From: Limonium bicolor
Lineage: Eukaryota; Streptophyta; Magnoliopsida; Caryophyllales; Plumbaginaceae
Assembly: GCA_023374045.1 (NCBI GenBank)
Contig: CM041776.1
Span: 285,151,873-285,215,872 of the forward strand
DNA length: 64,000 nucleotides
Direction: 5' to 3'
Made by a program: the position numbers and the translations under genes. How positions within the stretch are numbered: position 1 is the stretch's first letter; every line of letters begins with the position of its first letter. The notes below the pieces were generated by a model. The model did no database searches. It was not told where the DNA came from and saw only the letters and a list, made by a program, of their open reading frames with translations. Positions 1 to 11,559 of this stretch are shown here, piece by piece.

Positions 1-930
1 ATCTGTAATGCGTGCAGCTGCTTCTTGTTAGTCAAAGTATGGGCTGGCCCAAAGTCTAATCCTTAGTTTCACTACCTCCCGATATTCCTTTATCCGAAGA
101 AACATTTTGTTTTCACTTTCTTAAGGTTGAAGATTTCACTTTAGAATTCTTGTATCCTCGAAGACTTCACTTTAAGTTTGCTAAGGGTTGTTCTATCAGT
201 GTGGGATGTTCATGGAAAATCGGAACCGCCAATATTAAAATTGGAAACTAGAAACACAATTAATTGAAGTGGTTTGTAAATTGTTTAATTTTCCGGTCCC
301 AATTCCGGTTATTAATTTTAAGAAATCTAGTTAATTATAAAAACTATTTAAGATTTTTTATTTATTAACTTTTTAATACAAGTATAAAATTATATGCTTA
401 ATTATTAGATTTATCAAAAAAGTACAATTATATAGTTAATGGTTAGAGTTATACTAAAACCAATTAAATCTTACTAATATCGATGATTAACTGGTTTAAT
501 ACTGCACCAAAACTGGTAAAATCGAGCATAATTTAATAATTATAAGAAAAAACACATAAACCTATATGATTTCAGTTAATAGTCTAACCGATAAAATTAC
601 ACCGAAACTGATAATTAACCAATCATGATTAACCACTTCCAAATAATCGATTTCAATTATCAAATTTGACTAACTGAAAATCTAGTTAACCGGTTATAAA
701 CACCCCTTCCATCCGTAGTACGGAGTGGGACAGCTCCAAACTTAAATCAGAAAACAATCCGAATATCTGATTTTACATTTTTAAGTTCTCGTGTGGTACA
801 TTTGATGACATTTTTATAAAGGTAAATTCTTGCCTACAAGTGAATGTAGGTAGGATGGCTACACGTGAGGTATTTTAGTCAAATAAAAATAAAAGAAATT
901 GGAGGGAGGGGAGCGCCCAACATGGAACGC
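1..930. other. AT-rich intergenic sequence with degenerate repeat
   Basis: No gene is visible. Roughly 220-700 is rich in short 'accggtt/aaccggt' motifs (for example ttccggtt near 303 and aaccggttat near 689) in both orientations, which looks like a decayed MITE, but I could not define ends or a target duplication. The rest is AT-rich with no open frame of note. Confidence 0.4.
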
Positions 931-934
931 TTTT

Positions 935-1695
935 AATTCCAGTTTTTTCTTTTCTTTTTTTTTGATTTTTTTTCTTTTTTATCATAAAAACTTTAAATTG
1001 TTATAACTTTTAATATATAAATCCAAAATGAAAAATAATTATATCATTGTTCACCTAAATTCAAACTTTTCAAAAGAAGAGCATAAATGAATATGTTTTG
1101 ACAACTTTTTAAAAAAAATATATATATACGATGATATTTTAATGTGAGAATGTATGTACGTATTTTAATGTGAGAATGTATGTACGTATTTTAATGTGAC
1201 AATGTATATGTTTTAATGTGACGATGTATATGTTCATATGTGAGAATGTACATGTTCTTTAATGAACATGTGTACATGTTTGTATGAACATCTGTACATG
1301 TTTGTATGACCGTCTGTACAAGTGTTCTTCCTTATATGTACACGTATTAATTTAAGGATGTATATATTTAATTATTCGTACAGGTTTATATGACTATCTA
1401 TATGTTTTTAATGCGAGGGTGTACATGTTTTAGTGAACATTTGTACAGGTTGTGTATGACAATCTGTACAAGTTTTCTTTTACATTCTATGCTCCATACA
1501 TGTAAAAATAATTTTTTAAAAGTTGTCAAAATATATCTATGGCTGGTCTTGTTTTGAAAAGCTTGAATTTAGATGAACAATGATGTAATTTTTTTTCATT
1601 TTGAACTTATATATTAAAAGGTACAACCATTTAAAGTTTTTATGATAAAAAAGGAGAAAAAAATTTAAAAAGAAAAAGGACGCTGGGATGTAAAA
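935..1695. mobile_element. Foldback (inverted-repeat) element with internal short repeats
   Basis: The arms at about 953-1083 and 1533-1683 are reverse complements of each other. One reads ...tcataaaaactttaaattg...; the other reads ...caatttaaagt-like sequence followed by ttttatgataaaaaa. Between them lies a 400-bp block of degenerate tandem units. This is the layout of a non-autonomous foldback DNA transposon. No transposase frame is present, and I could not identify a clear target-site duplication. Confidence 0.6.
1128..1460. repeat. Degenerate tandem repeats (ttttaatgtgagaatgta...)
   Basis: Units of about 25-30 bases built on 'ttttaatgtgagaatgtatgt' occur back to back at 1138-1230. They then drift into 'tgtacatgtttgtatgaacatc'-type units to about 1460. 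The first three units are near-identical and later ones are diverged. The block lies inside the foldback element and looks like its internal spacer. Confidence 0.7.
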
Positions 1696-2073
1696 AAAAA
1701 AACCTTCGCGCGCTGCATAATGTAGCCAAATTGGCTACAGTTGGTTGTAGCCAAGACACATTGTTTATAAGTTCTCCTTTGATGATATCCTGAAATATAT
1801 AAATAACAAAATCAAAATTTTGTGACAAAAATTACATTATGTTATTAACTGCTTTGTAAATACTTTAATCTAAATCTTTGACAGTGGAGAGGACATGATT
1901 TAGTGGAGTCGAATGATTGTACAGTGCAGAGTGTAAAATGCCGAGAAAACATGTACAGATAGTACATACGACTATCCAAAGTTTCGATTGATATCCCGAT
2001 CCACATGTTAAGTCATGAATCAGCTCATTACAATTAATTTAGAATTAGTTTCGTTACAAATAAATTAAATTTA

Positions 2074-2483
2074 GAGAAAATTCACGAGATACCCTTGTTT
2101 TCTTTCGTAATTCATAATATACTCTTGTGATTTTAGTAATTTAACTTTAAACATGCTTAAATGTTGTCCAAAATTGATGAAATTTTACATGGACGATGCT
2201 AAAGTGTTATAATTTGATCCAATATCAAATTTGAAGTTTTTAAGCTCACATGTGACCTGTGGGACCCAATGAACAGTCACATATTCATTGGGTCCCACAG
2301 GTCACATGTGAGCTTAAAAAGCTTCAAATTTGATATTGGACCAAATATAACACTTTAGCATCGTCCATGTAAAGTTTCATCAATTTTGGACAACATTTAA
2401 ACATGTTTAAAGTTGAATTATGAAAATCACAGGGGTATATTGTGAATTACGAAAGAAAACAGGGGTATATCGTGAATTTTCCC
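2074..2483. mobile_element. 410-bp palindromic MITE (Mutator-like) with 9-bp target duplication
   Basis: Almost the whole element is one long inverted repeat. The left arm starts GAGAAAATTCACG and the right arm ends CGTGAATTTTCCC. The arms meet in a short loop near 2265-2290, around the sequence cattgggtcccacaggtcac and its complement. The 9-bp direct repeat TTAAATTTA at 2065-2073 and 2484-2492 flanks it exactly, and 9-bp duplications are typical of Mutator-superfamily elements. It has no coding capacity. A second full copy lies at about 34.37-34.78 kb and a single arm at 2569-2721. Confidence 0.85.
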
Positions 2484-2568
2484 TTAAATTTATACTCCTG
2501 AATTGACTCTTATTTATTATTTAAATATATGGTTTTGAACATTTAACATATAAGATAAAAAAAATTAA

Positions 2569-2721
2569 GGGAAAATTCATGAGATATCCCTGTTTTTTTT
2601 CGTAATTCACAATATACCCCTGTGATTTTCGTAATTCAACTTTAAACATGTTTAAATGTTGTCCGAAATTGATGAAACTTTACATGAACGATGCTAAAGT
2701 GTTATATTTTGGTCCAATACC
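2569..2721. mobile_element. Single arm of the same palindromic MITE
   Basis: The sequence starts gggaaaattcat and follows the left arm of the element at 2074-2483 nearly base for base (ccctgttttctttcgtaattcacaa-type motif, then the atgttgtcc and acgatgctaaagtgtta motifs). It stops at about 2721, before the centre of the palindrome. It directly abuts the LINE remnant, so either half the element was deleted or the break is the LINE junction. Confidence 0.75.
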
Positions 2722-2739
2722 AATAACTATGATAAGCAC

Positions 2740-3655
2740 AATAGATTTAACTGATAAATGCTATTGCACATATCATTAGTTAACCCCTCTGTCCACCAGA
2801 ATATGGCTACCATACGGTTAATATCCTAAACCACTGATATAGGTAATCTAACTATACTCATAACATAAATAAGAAAAGCTTGAAGGACTATTTTAATTAG
2901 CACTCCTCTATCCGCGTAAGATACAATCTTTGTCCAACCATGAATGCGCTTAGCTATTCTATCCTTTAGATAAGAGAACAGATGAACCCTACTGCAACCC
3001 ACTTTGTTAGGAAACCCAAATATAGCCCAAAATCATAAATTGCATGAACCCCCATAATATGTAAAATTTCTTGACAAATATAAGGCAGCACACCAGTAGA
3101 GAACATTAATCCCGACTTTTGTTAATTAATACATTGACCAGACGCTTGACTAAAATCATCAACACCATATGCTAGGGTCTGAGCATTAGCTGCCGAAGCT
3201 TCTCCAAATAAAACACAGTCATCAACGATAAAAAGATTGGTAATATCATGCCCTAGACCTTTGAAGCTGAAGCCTTTATACAGTCCAACATCTACAACTA
3301 GCTTAAGGGAATAAGCTAGAACCTCCATGCAACAGATAAACAAGTAAAGAGACAAAGGGTCACCTTGCCTTAATCCTCTTTTTGGATAAAAAGTATTATC
3401 AGGAAATCCATTAATCAAGAAAGCCATAGATACAGTTGTAACGAACCAGCCCAACCCAAGAAGGACGAAAACCCATCCTGGTAAGAACATCTAACACAAA
3501 GTCCCACTCCACCGTATCAAACGCTTTTGACATGTCCACCTTATAAGCATAACTACCTTTACGTTTGGCCTTAGAACCCCTCATAGCATGTAGAGTTTCA
3601 TGAACTATAGTAATTTGGTCTGTAATCATTCTACCCCCTTAAGCTGCTTGACAAT
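2740..3655 (-). mobile_element. Decayed LINE (non-LTR retrotransposon) reverse transcriptase fragment
   Basis: Two minus-strand frames, 3411-3629 and 3122-3490, carry reverse transcriptase motifs of plant LINEs in the right order. They are YAYKVDMSKAFDTVEWDFV (motif with the first catalytic Asp), KRGLRQGDPLSLYLF (GLRQGDPLSPYLF class) and FIVDDCVLF in place of the usual F/YADD box. A frameshift near 3490 separates the two parts. No endonuclease domain or poly(A) tail is seen, so this is a dead internal fragment. Confidence 0.85.
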
Positions 3656-3659
3656 CATA

Positions 3660-5990
3660 TATTACCCTCATAGCATGAGACTATAGTTACGATATACTTG
3701 TTAAAATCATATCTTTAGTAACAATATAACTTTTAGTAACGAATAAAAGTCGTTACAATAAATAAATTGATCTTTGATTACGCCATCACGTGTAACGACA
3801 TGTAACGACTTTTATCGTCACAATAAATTAAATTAATAACAAATTTTATCGTTATAATAAATTAAAATAGTAACGATTTTGATTTTTGGTAACAATTTTT
3901 TGTTGTTACAAAAAGTCTATATTCTAGTAGTGGGAGATAACCCTATAAAATGTGTTACATACAGATATTGGTCTGAAACCAACGATAAATGATAAGTTAG
4001 CAAAATGCTTTTGGCATCTTGAGATGATAAGTTTACTTTTTGTCATGTTTAGATATGATAACCGTCACTAAAGTTTGATTAATATCACATGTCATTTCAC
4101 TAAAGTGGCAAGGATGTTGTCTCCAAAGCAAGCTGGACTGCAAATTGTAATGAATGTTAAAAGCTTCTCCATTTCACATGTCATCTCGAAATTTGAAGGA
4201 GTAGGTTAAATTAAATGAAAAATCATATTCGAAAATAACCAGATGAGTTGGGTTGGGTTGCTTCGTCGTAAGGTACATGTCAAAATCAATCTTTTAATTT
4301 GTCTCTATTACGTGGAGTAAGGGTATTTATTGCGGGGTTAATTTGGCTAATGAGGTGATCGAATAGCATATATAATAAGTAAACAACTAATTAAAGCATT
4401 TTAAAATAATATCTTTTGAAAGAGTTAAAATTATATAGAAGAATAATTTCTCAAACTACAGGTGGTTGGGTTGCATTGCAGGCTTGCAGTCTTGCAGTCG
4501 TTGTACAAACACAGATCTCGAATTTTTTATTTAGTGGAGGCCACGAGCTGGGGCGATGCGTCCTCTATATTTTTTGTCGACATGCACCGTACCGACCTGT
4601 GTACTAGTACTAATTTCTCGGGTCGACACTGCAGCAAAATTATCCGTGTGGCTGCAATCTGATGGCTAATTGGACCCAAACTTGTGATAGTCTACCGCAA
4701 GTAATATAAATCACGGTCTGGTCAATTCGTCACCCTCTTCAAACCATGTCGATCCGGTGAATCAAACAACATAAACTCTGTGTGATTAGCTGAGTTGAGA
4801 AGATGGATGTTAGAGAATTTAAACTCCAATCCGTACTCTGCCAAATCAGATGGAAGAAATTTTGTTTGTGTTTTTAGACCGTGAACCGATAGTTATTTTG
4901 CTTACAACCAGAGTTGTATTGAAATTATTGTTTAATTGGAAATCTGCGAGCTTGTCTCCCCTCTATGGCCCCACCATTCCAAGAAAAAAAAACAATGAAT
5001 TTTTACTAATGTTTGAGAAAGAGCTTATCTATATTTTAATTTACGAGATTATATAATAAGTTTCACAACTTGAGTGTTATATTATGTTAAATATAAAGAA
5101 TTTTTTTAACACGTGGTGTTTAAACTGTTTTAAAAGATGATTAAAATGTTTAAATGATGTGTTTTGGGTCATAGACGAGATTTAGGAATATATGACAAGA
5201 GTTTAAGTATCAAGACGAGACCAAACGAGAATTCAAACAATTTTATGGTGGATTAAGAGGTTTTATGTTTAAACAGGTGAAACGGTTTAAGAAAATAATC
5301 AAAATGCTTAAACGATGTGTTTTGGTTCATAGACGAAAAAAATTTTTATGGTGGATTTGGGATTACCAGATCAAACATGAAAATTAACTATGGGATGTTT
5401 TTCGAGCTGGTCCAGGTCTTTGTCGGACCAAATAGACCCGAACCACTCTTAAGATGGCGATTCAGTCTATTCTGCGACATGGTCCGCGATTTGCACCATG
5501 ACTAATTCCCAGACGCGAGAATTTGAGGATGTTTCGGATATTTTGCAGCTTGATCTGAGTGTTCCTTCCAAACACAAACCATACTAAAGGGAATGAAGCA
5601 AGGCGGACACGACACTTAAATGAATCATCCACAATTGTGTGAATTTCACCCAAATATCTTTAAGAAAATGAAAAAGAAAACTCTATAATAATTTGGAATC
5701 CACCAACTTCCTTTTTGTCCTTTCTTATTTAAGGCAGGTACACACATTCAATTTGATTTATTGTTTCACTATAATCAATTAATTAATAAATATTTTATAA
5801 AATGGTAAAGTAAAAAGATGATGGTGGGAGAATGAAGATGAGAATAAAAGGACAAGTGAGAATGTTAAAAAAACTTTTTTTTTTACCTAGGATGAATATA
5901 TCGGTTGTTTACAAAAATAATTAATGATCCATGCATTTTGTTTCTCGACTACGAACACGTAGTAAGAGTATTCACTATAATAAAATGCTT
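3660..5990. other. Intergenic, no recognisable gene
   Basis: The sequence is AT-rich, with several short open frames under 75 codons that show no family features. Near 3700-3900 there is a repeat made of 'taacgactttt/gttacaa' motifs that looks like transposon debris. A CACGTGG element (ABRE/G-box type) lies at 5110-5116, more than 1 kb upstream of the dehydrin start, and may or may not belong to that promoter. Confidence 0.4.
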
Positions 5991-6159
5991 AGAATATAAT
6001 ATAATAATAAAAAAAGGACAGCAAGCGAAGTGATGCCACCTTGCTACATTTAGATATTTTCAATAGATCATCATCATACCATTTCTTAAGTAAAGAGTCG
6101 TGTCTCTTCCTCGTTGCTCCATTCCCCTGCCCCCTACCTGGGATGTACAATACACTCTC

Positions 6160-6168
6160 TATATATAC
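6160..6168 (+). promoter_or_regulatory. Probable TATA box of the dehydrin gene
   Basis: The sequence ctctatatatacg lies about 210 bases upstream of the dehydrin ATG. It is followed by a pyrimidine-rich leader with no ATG in good context until 6380. This spacing gives a 5' UTR of roughly 180 bases. Assignment is by position and motif only. Confidence 0.5.
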
Positions 6169-6379
6169 GAGAAAGAACCAACCTCTACACTCACACGCTT
6201 TTAAAAGAGTCCTCTGCTACCAAATATCTTTACTCACTTCTCTTATATATCAACTCATCCTCTGTTATCTCCACTATCATCACATCTTTCTATTCAAACT
6301 ACCCTTTTGTTCATTTGTATTCTACCTCCTCCGTATAGCTTCTGCTACCAATTAATTATCAAGAAGTTGAAAGAAAATC

Positions 6380-7312
6380 ATGGCCGATGAGTTCAACACC
6401 CGCAATACCACCACCGCTATGAAGACTGAAGACAAGAATGCAACCGCCGCTGCCCCTTCCGTTGAGACCACTACTGATCGCGGGTTGTTTGACTTTGTCA
6501 AGAACAAGAAAGAGGATCACGGTCAGCAGAAGGAAGAGGAGGTGATGACGAATGCTGCTGATTCTAATGAGAAGAAACATGATGAAGGGATCCTTGGGAA
6601 ACTCCATAGATCTGGATCAAATTCCTCATCCTCATCTTCTGTGAGTGTTTATTTATTACTTCAAACTAGGTTTTTTTTTTTCGTTTCTTGATTCTTCATC
6701 TTTTGTGGTGGTTGTGCTTGACGGATGAATCAATAATTAAGTAATTGAATTTGTTTGCAGTCTAGTGATGAAGAGAAGGATGATGATGAGAAAAAGAAGA
6801 AGAAGAAGAAATCACTCACAGACAAGATCAAGGACCACCTCCCTGCTAAAACCGGAAACGTCGACGAACAAAAGGAGGAAGAAGAGAAGAAGAAGATCCA
6901 TCAAGCGGAAGAAGTGAAATACTCATCAGATCATCAAGATCACCAGAATACAGAGTCGGCGGCACCTGAAAAGAAGGGTTTATTTGATAAAATCAAGGAA
7001 AAACTTCCAGGTCATGATGATGATACGAAGACAAAGAAACCTGAACATGAGAATTATGATCAAAAGACGGCTGCTACTCCTAATTACGGTCATCATGATA
7101 ATCATTCGGAAGCAGCAGCTCTACCTCATTCGACAGCACCACCACCTCATTCGACAGCAACCGGTGGAGTTATGGAGGAGAAGAAAGGGTTCTTTGATAA
7201 GATCAAGGAGAAGATACCTGGGTTCCAGTCCAAAACGACTGATGATGATAAACGAGCGGAAAAAGTAGTTAAGGAGAAAGAGAAGAGGGCTAAAGACTAT
7301 GATTCCGCTTAA
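6380..7312 (+). CDS. Acidic dehydrin, F1-S-K3 type (ERD10/COR47-like LEA group 2)
   Basis: Two exons (6380-6640 and 6761-7312; intron with GTGAGT donor and TTTGCAG acceptor) encode 270 residues. The F-segment DRGLFDFVKNKK is at residues 33-44. The serine tract LHRSGSNSSSSSSSSDEE is at about 75-92, split by the intron as is usual for SK dehydrins. A lysine run (98-104) leads into a divergent K-segment, KSLTDKIKDHLPAK (104-117). Two canonical K-segments follow: EKKGLFDKIKEKLPG (157-171) and EKKGFFDKIKEKIPG (227-241). There is no Y-segment. Family knowledge: these disordered, hydrophilic proteins accumulate under cold, drought or ABA, and their K-segments fold on membranes and client proteins. 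The CK2-like acidic stretch after the serines is also typical. Assignment is firm; which Arabidopsis paralogue it matches is not resolved. Confidence 0.95.
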
Positions 7313-7676
7313 TTGATTAAACCGTGGTTATGTGATTAACCGACATATGATCGTATGTAATCTATCTATGTATCATATCGGCGGAAGGGAAAAAAAACAA
7401 TAAGTACAAATATATGTTGAGTAATCTGTATGATGCGTTTGAGTGAGTGTCCGTGTCTGTGCGTACGTTTGGCTTCTTCTTCTCACTGTGCTAGTATACA
7501 TATCTTCCGGTATATATCTGTAATGTTGTCCGACTGGGGTCAACTTTTCATACTCATATGTAATGTGAATTATAAGTGAGCTTTACTTCTTACTACTTTT
7601 TTTTTTTTGCATCAGACCTCCATCTTGATTAAGCTATACGACTTGCTAGATTTTGATCATCATCATGCAAATATAA

Positions 7677-7918
7677 TACTCCCTCCGTCCTGAATTGACC
7701 GTCTCCTTTGCTTTATGGCACGTTTTTCTACTTCAATATTTAACATATAAGATAAAATAATTTTATAAAATGAAACAGTGTAACATATAGTTTATCATGT
7801 AAGGAATCATTTACAAAATTCAAATTTTAAAAATTATTTTATCTTATATGTTAAATATTGAAGTCAAACGACAAGTCCAAATAGTGAACAAGACGGTCAA
7901 TTTAGGACGGAGGGAGTA
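7677..7918. mobile_element. Stowaway-type MITE
   Basis: The element has terminal inverted repeats CTCCCTCCGTCC... and ...GGACGGAGGGAG, with TA at both ends. Internal arms (ttcaatatttaacatataagataaaataat and its complement) fold into a hairpin. This is the hallmark of Stowaway elements, non-autonomous relatives of Tc1/mariner. It lies about 365 bases downstream of the dehydrin stop codon. Confidence 0.92.
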
Positions 7919-8031
7919 AGTTGTTCAACGCCATACTTCAACTATATGCATATTTGTTTTCTTTTGTGTGAATTTTATATTGAAAAATTATATAGTTAGT
8001 TGTTAATGTCAATTGATTTTAGGAAAGAATA

Positions 8032-8555
8032 GGGTTGTCAATTTCAGGTTTTGGGTCGGGTTGACTTCAACCCGAACCCGACCGGTTCATATTTCACCCC
8101 AACCCGAAACTGACCCGAACCCGAAACGGTTGTGATTTGTCAACCTGAACCTGACTTGCCAACCCGAAATCAACCTAAAACTGACCCGACGACCCGAAAT
8201 CAATCCAAAATTAAAAATATTGTACTATCAATATAAATTTTACACAAAATCACCAAGATAATATAACATAACATATAAAACCATCAAAAATTAATGGTTA
8301 CATGATTGATATATTTAGGGTTATGTCGCATAACTATAAGAATATATATATTTTCTTTTCTTTTTAAAAATGTTTTCGGGTTGCGGGTTGAAATCGGGTT
8401 GACATGTCAAACCTAAAACCGACCCGGATTTTTAGCAACCCAACCCAAACCCGACTAAAAAATGTTTTCAAGTTGAAAATTGCAACCCAAACCTACATTT
8501 TAACGTGTCCGTTTCGGGTCGGATTTTTGGTTCGTGTCAAGATTGACAACCCTAT
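8032..8555. mobile_element. Non-autonomous repeat with GGGTTGTCAA termini, copy A
   Basis: The left end reads agggttgtcaatttcaggtt and the right end gattgacaacccta, so the termini are inverted. Both flanks are thick with 'aacccgaacccgac' and 'cgggttg' motifs. The AT-rich core (8220-8370: tatcaatataaattttacacaaaatcacc...) recurs in reverse orientation at 12.42-12.61 kb. It resembles hAT-type MITEs, but no clean target duplication was found. Confidence 0.65.
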
Positions 8556-8559
8556 GATA

Positions 8560-10370
8560 GAACTTTATGAGTTATTGAACCATTTATGTGTTATATAGGA
8601 CCACAGGAAAACTTTTAATCGCTAATTTGATACATCACACGTTTGCAAAGTATCAAATGGTCGTTGTAGCTAAATGCCTGCAATACTTTTTGTATGATGC
8701 TATATATAGGTAACTAATAACTAATATACTTTCCCGGTGTTAAAACTTAAAACGGCAGCACACCTTGTGGCGATCGATTCGAGAGCACACAATACCTATG
8801 TGCAATGTCGACATGTTTACTTTTAATTAATTATATATAGAATTCAATTAGAACTCGTCCTTTGTTATAGATCTAGGTAGATTTGTAATTTGATCCTTTT
8901 TTGACGAGTCACTGATTGATTAAGCACATAACTGGTTATTTTGAGCCACATAAAATTAAAAGAGCCTTATCTCACACGTCTTACATATACACGACAACAT
9001 CACACACAAAATGAAATTAGGTGACATGTCTTATGATCTTCACGCGTGCGTGTATGAAACTTAGCAACTACAGTTATTTATTATTATTAATTTATTATTG
9101 ATAAGAAGCAGCCAGAAAGGCAAGAACTAGACCTCTGATCGTTAAGATGACCTAATCAAGAGAGTCAGAATTCACAAAACAGGGGAAAATTATAGTTGAA
9201 GTGAACAAATGTTTTTATTTTTTTAATAAAATCTATCTAGCCATCCAAACGACAGACTCAGACATCATTACCCCCTTATTTGAGCAGCTTAACAGCCAAG
9301 TCAATCACCCTCCCTTCTGCCTTCTTGCTCGATTCTTTTCTCATTGATCTTATCTTCAGATAAAAGGAAACTCTTCTTATACATCTTCAAAATGTTCTCT
9401 TCGTCAACAATTCTAAAATCTGAGCTCCGTTACTAGACTCAGCGTCTTGACTGCTTCATCATCCGCATCGGTTTCACACTCCATGATCTTCTGGATTTTG
9501 CTTTCCCCTTCTTGCAAACAAATGAATCGGTGTTTCACCAAAAGAGGCGTCTACATAAACATTTGGGATGATCTAAGTGTAGTAGCCTTGTCCATATAAT
9601 GTTTCGCCATGAAAGGTAAAATCTGATTTGGGTTTGATCCCACTAAAAACTGAACCTTGAGACGATTTTCCCGCTATCTAACACGCATGAAGTTCAACTT
9701 TCATTGCTTCCAAGTTAGCTTTCCAACCCAATACAACTGGGTATTGAGAATACATATATTATTTTATATTGGGATGTCTTTTTTAAAAAATAGTTTATAT
9801 TAGGGATGTCAAATTCAGGCATAAGTTAGGGTTGACGAATCCAACTCAAAAATATTTTAAGGTGAATCCAAACCACACTTGATTCATCTAATATATGAGT
9901 TATTTTAAGATAAAGAACTTTATTTAAAATATAAGTTGTTTTGGATTGAGTGGATATTAATTATTTTAAAACTCCATTAATTAGACGCCCTCTTAATTTA
10001 GTATAGTTTATCTTTCTTATTTTTTTTAAAAATATCTTGATCAGATGATCATGTACTTAATTTTGTCATGCGGTATATTTAACTCGAAGGTATGAGCACC
10101 AGGAGTACATGGGATAAACAGGTTTTAACTAGGTTAACTATAACGAAAAATTGATGATTTTAGTTAGAGTTTATTTAAGGTAACATCACATTTAAATGTA
10201 GCTGTTAATTTCCCTTAAAAGCGAACCTTGTTTCTTGCTTGAAGTTTTACAATGGTTTAAGGAGAGAGTGTGGATTGCTTCAAACCTAACCATTGTTTTT
10301 TTAAACAACCAACTTGTAATTCATTTAAAACCAAACCCTACATCCAAGGAAATATATCCAAACCAAACCA
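8560..10370. other. Intergenic, with possible degraded coding remnants
   Basis: There is no intact gene. The minus strand at 9240-9700 has short interrupted peptide stretches, such as EENILKMYKKSFLLSEDKINEK, that faintly resemble mTERF repeats but are broken by stops, so I do not call a gene. 9790-9990 holds another 'gggatgtcaaattcagg...gggttgacg' repeat fragment related in style to the element at 8.03 kb. Confidence 0.3.
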
Positions 10371-10375
10371 TATCT

Positions 10376-10921
10376 TTATGAAACACCCTCTAACATGTTC
10401 TTATCATCTAGATTTGTTTTCTCATTGTTTTTTATGAAATTGATGAACCTTTCCCTAACTTGTTCTAAGAAAAGATTTTTGCATTTAGTCATGATAAAAA
10501 CAATTCTGTCGTATAGTAGCCCACTCCAATAGTAAGCGGTCATAGATCCCTCTGGTGGTTTAGATACTCGTCGAAGAGGAACAAAAATCTCTATCCTCAA
10601 CTGATTCCTATGCGCTGCAAAACCGATCATTCGATGATTTTCATCTTCGACAGTCACACCTTGTTGATCTGAAAATTTCATCCCTGCAAGCAAATTCTTT
10701 TCAACACTTGTCTGCTCCAGTGAGACCTTCTTCGTACTCGGTACCAAATTTCCTTCGCTCCACTGCTTCTTGAGAAGATTGATCACTTGCATCTTCGTCT
10801 CAAGTTGTCTATTGTGGCGCGTCATTGGCGGCAATCTGCATGTGACAAGTCTAATCAATCGGTGGCTAACTTTTCCAGCAGCCACACAAATTAATTTGCT
10901 CTCGAACCTTCTATATCTCAA
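10376..10921 (-). CDS. Unidentified open reading frame, 181 residues
   Basis: This is the longest uninterrupted minus-strand frame in the 8-13 kb region. The product is basic at the N-terminus (MRYRRFESKLICVAAGK...) and has a mixed C-terminal half with WSGLLYDRIVFIMTKCKNLF. I recognise no domain. There is no transmembrane segment and no signal peptide I can argue for. An adjacent promoter or introns could not be identified. It could be a fragment of a transposon protein or a chance frame. Its length makes it worth listing, but confidence that it is expressed is low. Confidence 0.2.
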   Translation of the reverse strand: MRYRRFESKLICVAAGKVSHRLIRLVTCRLPPMTRHNRQLETKMQVINLLKKQWSEGNLVPSTKKVSLEQTSVEKNLLAGMKFSDQQGVTVEDENHRMIGFAAHRNQLRIEIFVPLRRVSKPPEGSMTAYYWSGLLYDRIVFIMTKCKNLFLEQVRERFINFIKNNEKTNLDDKNMLEGVS

Positions 10922-11387
10922 GTCTGTCGATTTATACCCTGAATTGTAACAAAGAAATCTGGTCCTCCCTCTGAACCTTACGCCCTTCTCTCCTTTGTTT
11001 CTTTCTCTTCTGGAGAGTTTCTTTGCGGTGCATCACCAAAATCAACCTACAGTTTCCTCCCTTCATCTCCAAATCGACCCTCAATTTGCACCATATCCCT
11101 TTGGGAGAATATCACCGCAACAACTCGAACTGTCAATTCTAGAAAACCCCAAAAGGCAGTGGATAAAGTATGTTGCAAGCCATTCAAAATTCTGCTCACA
11201 AGTAGAAGCAATCCCATACTCACGTGCAGAATCATAACCACCATGGATGAAAGGAGTGGAAAACGTAACACATGCAGATAATGAACATTTCACAAAAAAG
11301 ATGCAACTACAAGCAAAGAGGAAGTAACACAAGAATTCAGCACACAAAGAGAGAGAAGGGAAACTAGACTCTCATTGAAGAGAGACT

Positions 11388-11483
11388 TTTTTTTTTTATA
11401 GTTACGGTAGTGAGTAGGTTTTGAACCCAGGACCTTTACTTCTAGGATACCACTCCTCTACCGACCAAGCCACGGGGGCTTGG
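11388..11483 (-). mobile_element. tRNA-derived SINE with perfect structure
   Basis: Read on the minus strand, the element carries a pol III A-box-like TGGCTTGGTCGG and a B-box-like GGTTCAAAACC. It ends in an A-run (T-run at 11388-11397 on the plus strand). It is flanked by 17-bp direct repeats CTCATTGAAGAGAGACT (11371-11387) and CTCACTGAAGAGAGACT (11484-11500), which differ at one base. The sequence GTGGCTTGGTCGGTAGAGG is typical of short plant Au-like SINEs. Family assignment is from memory of the motif; the structural evidence is direct. Confidence 0.88.
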
Positions 11484-11559
11484 CTCACTGAAGAGAGACT
11501 GAAACTCTCATCGAAGAAAGGCTCAAAAAGTCGACCTTAATGACCCTACACTATTATTG

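Noticed and set aside
6984..7268. 94-residue frame inside the dehydrin
   Set aside because: It is an out-of-frame shadow of dehydrin exon 2, rich in Arg/Met/Ile as expected from shifted Lys/Asp codons.
9240..9720. Possible mTERF-like gene on the minus strand
   Set aside because: Only short stretches resemble the family and stops interrupt them; no exon structure or start could be supported.
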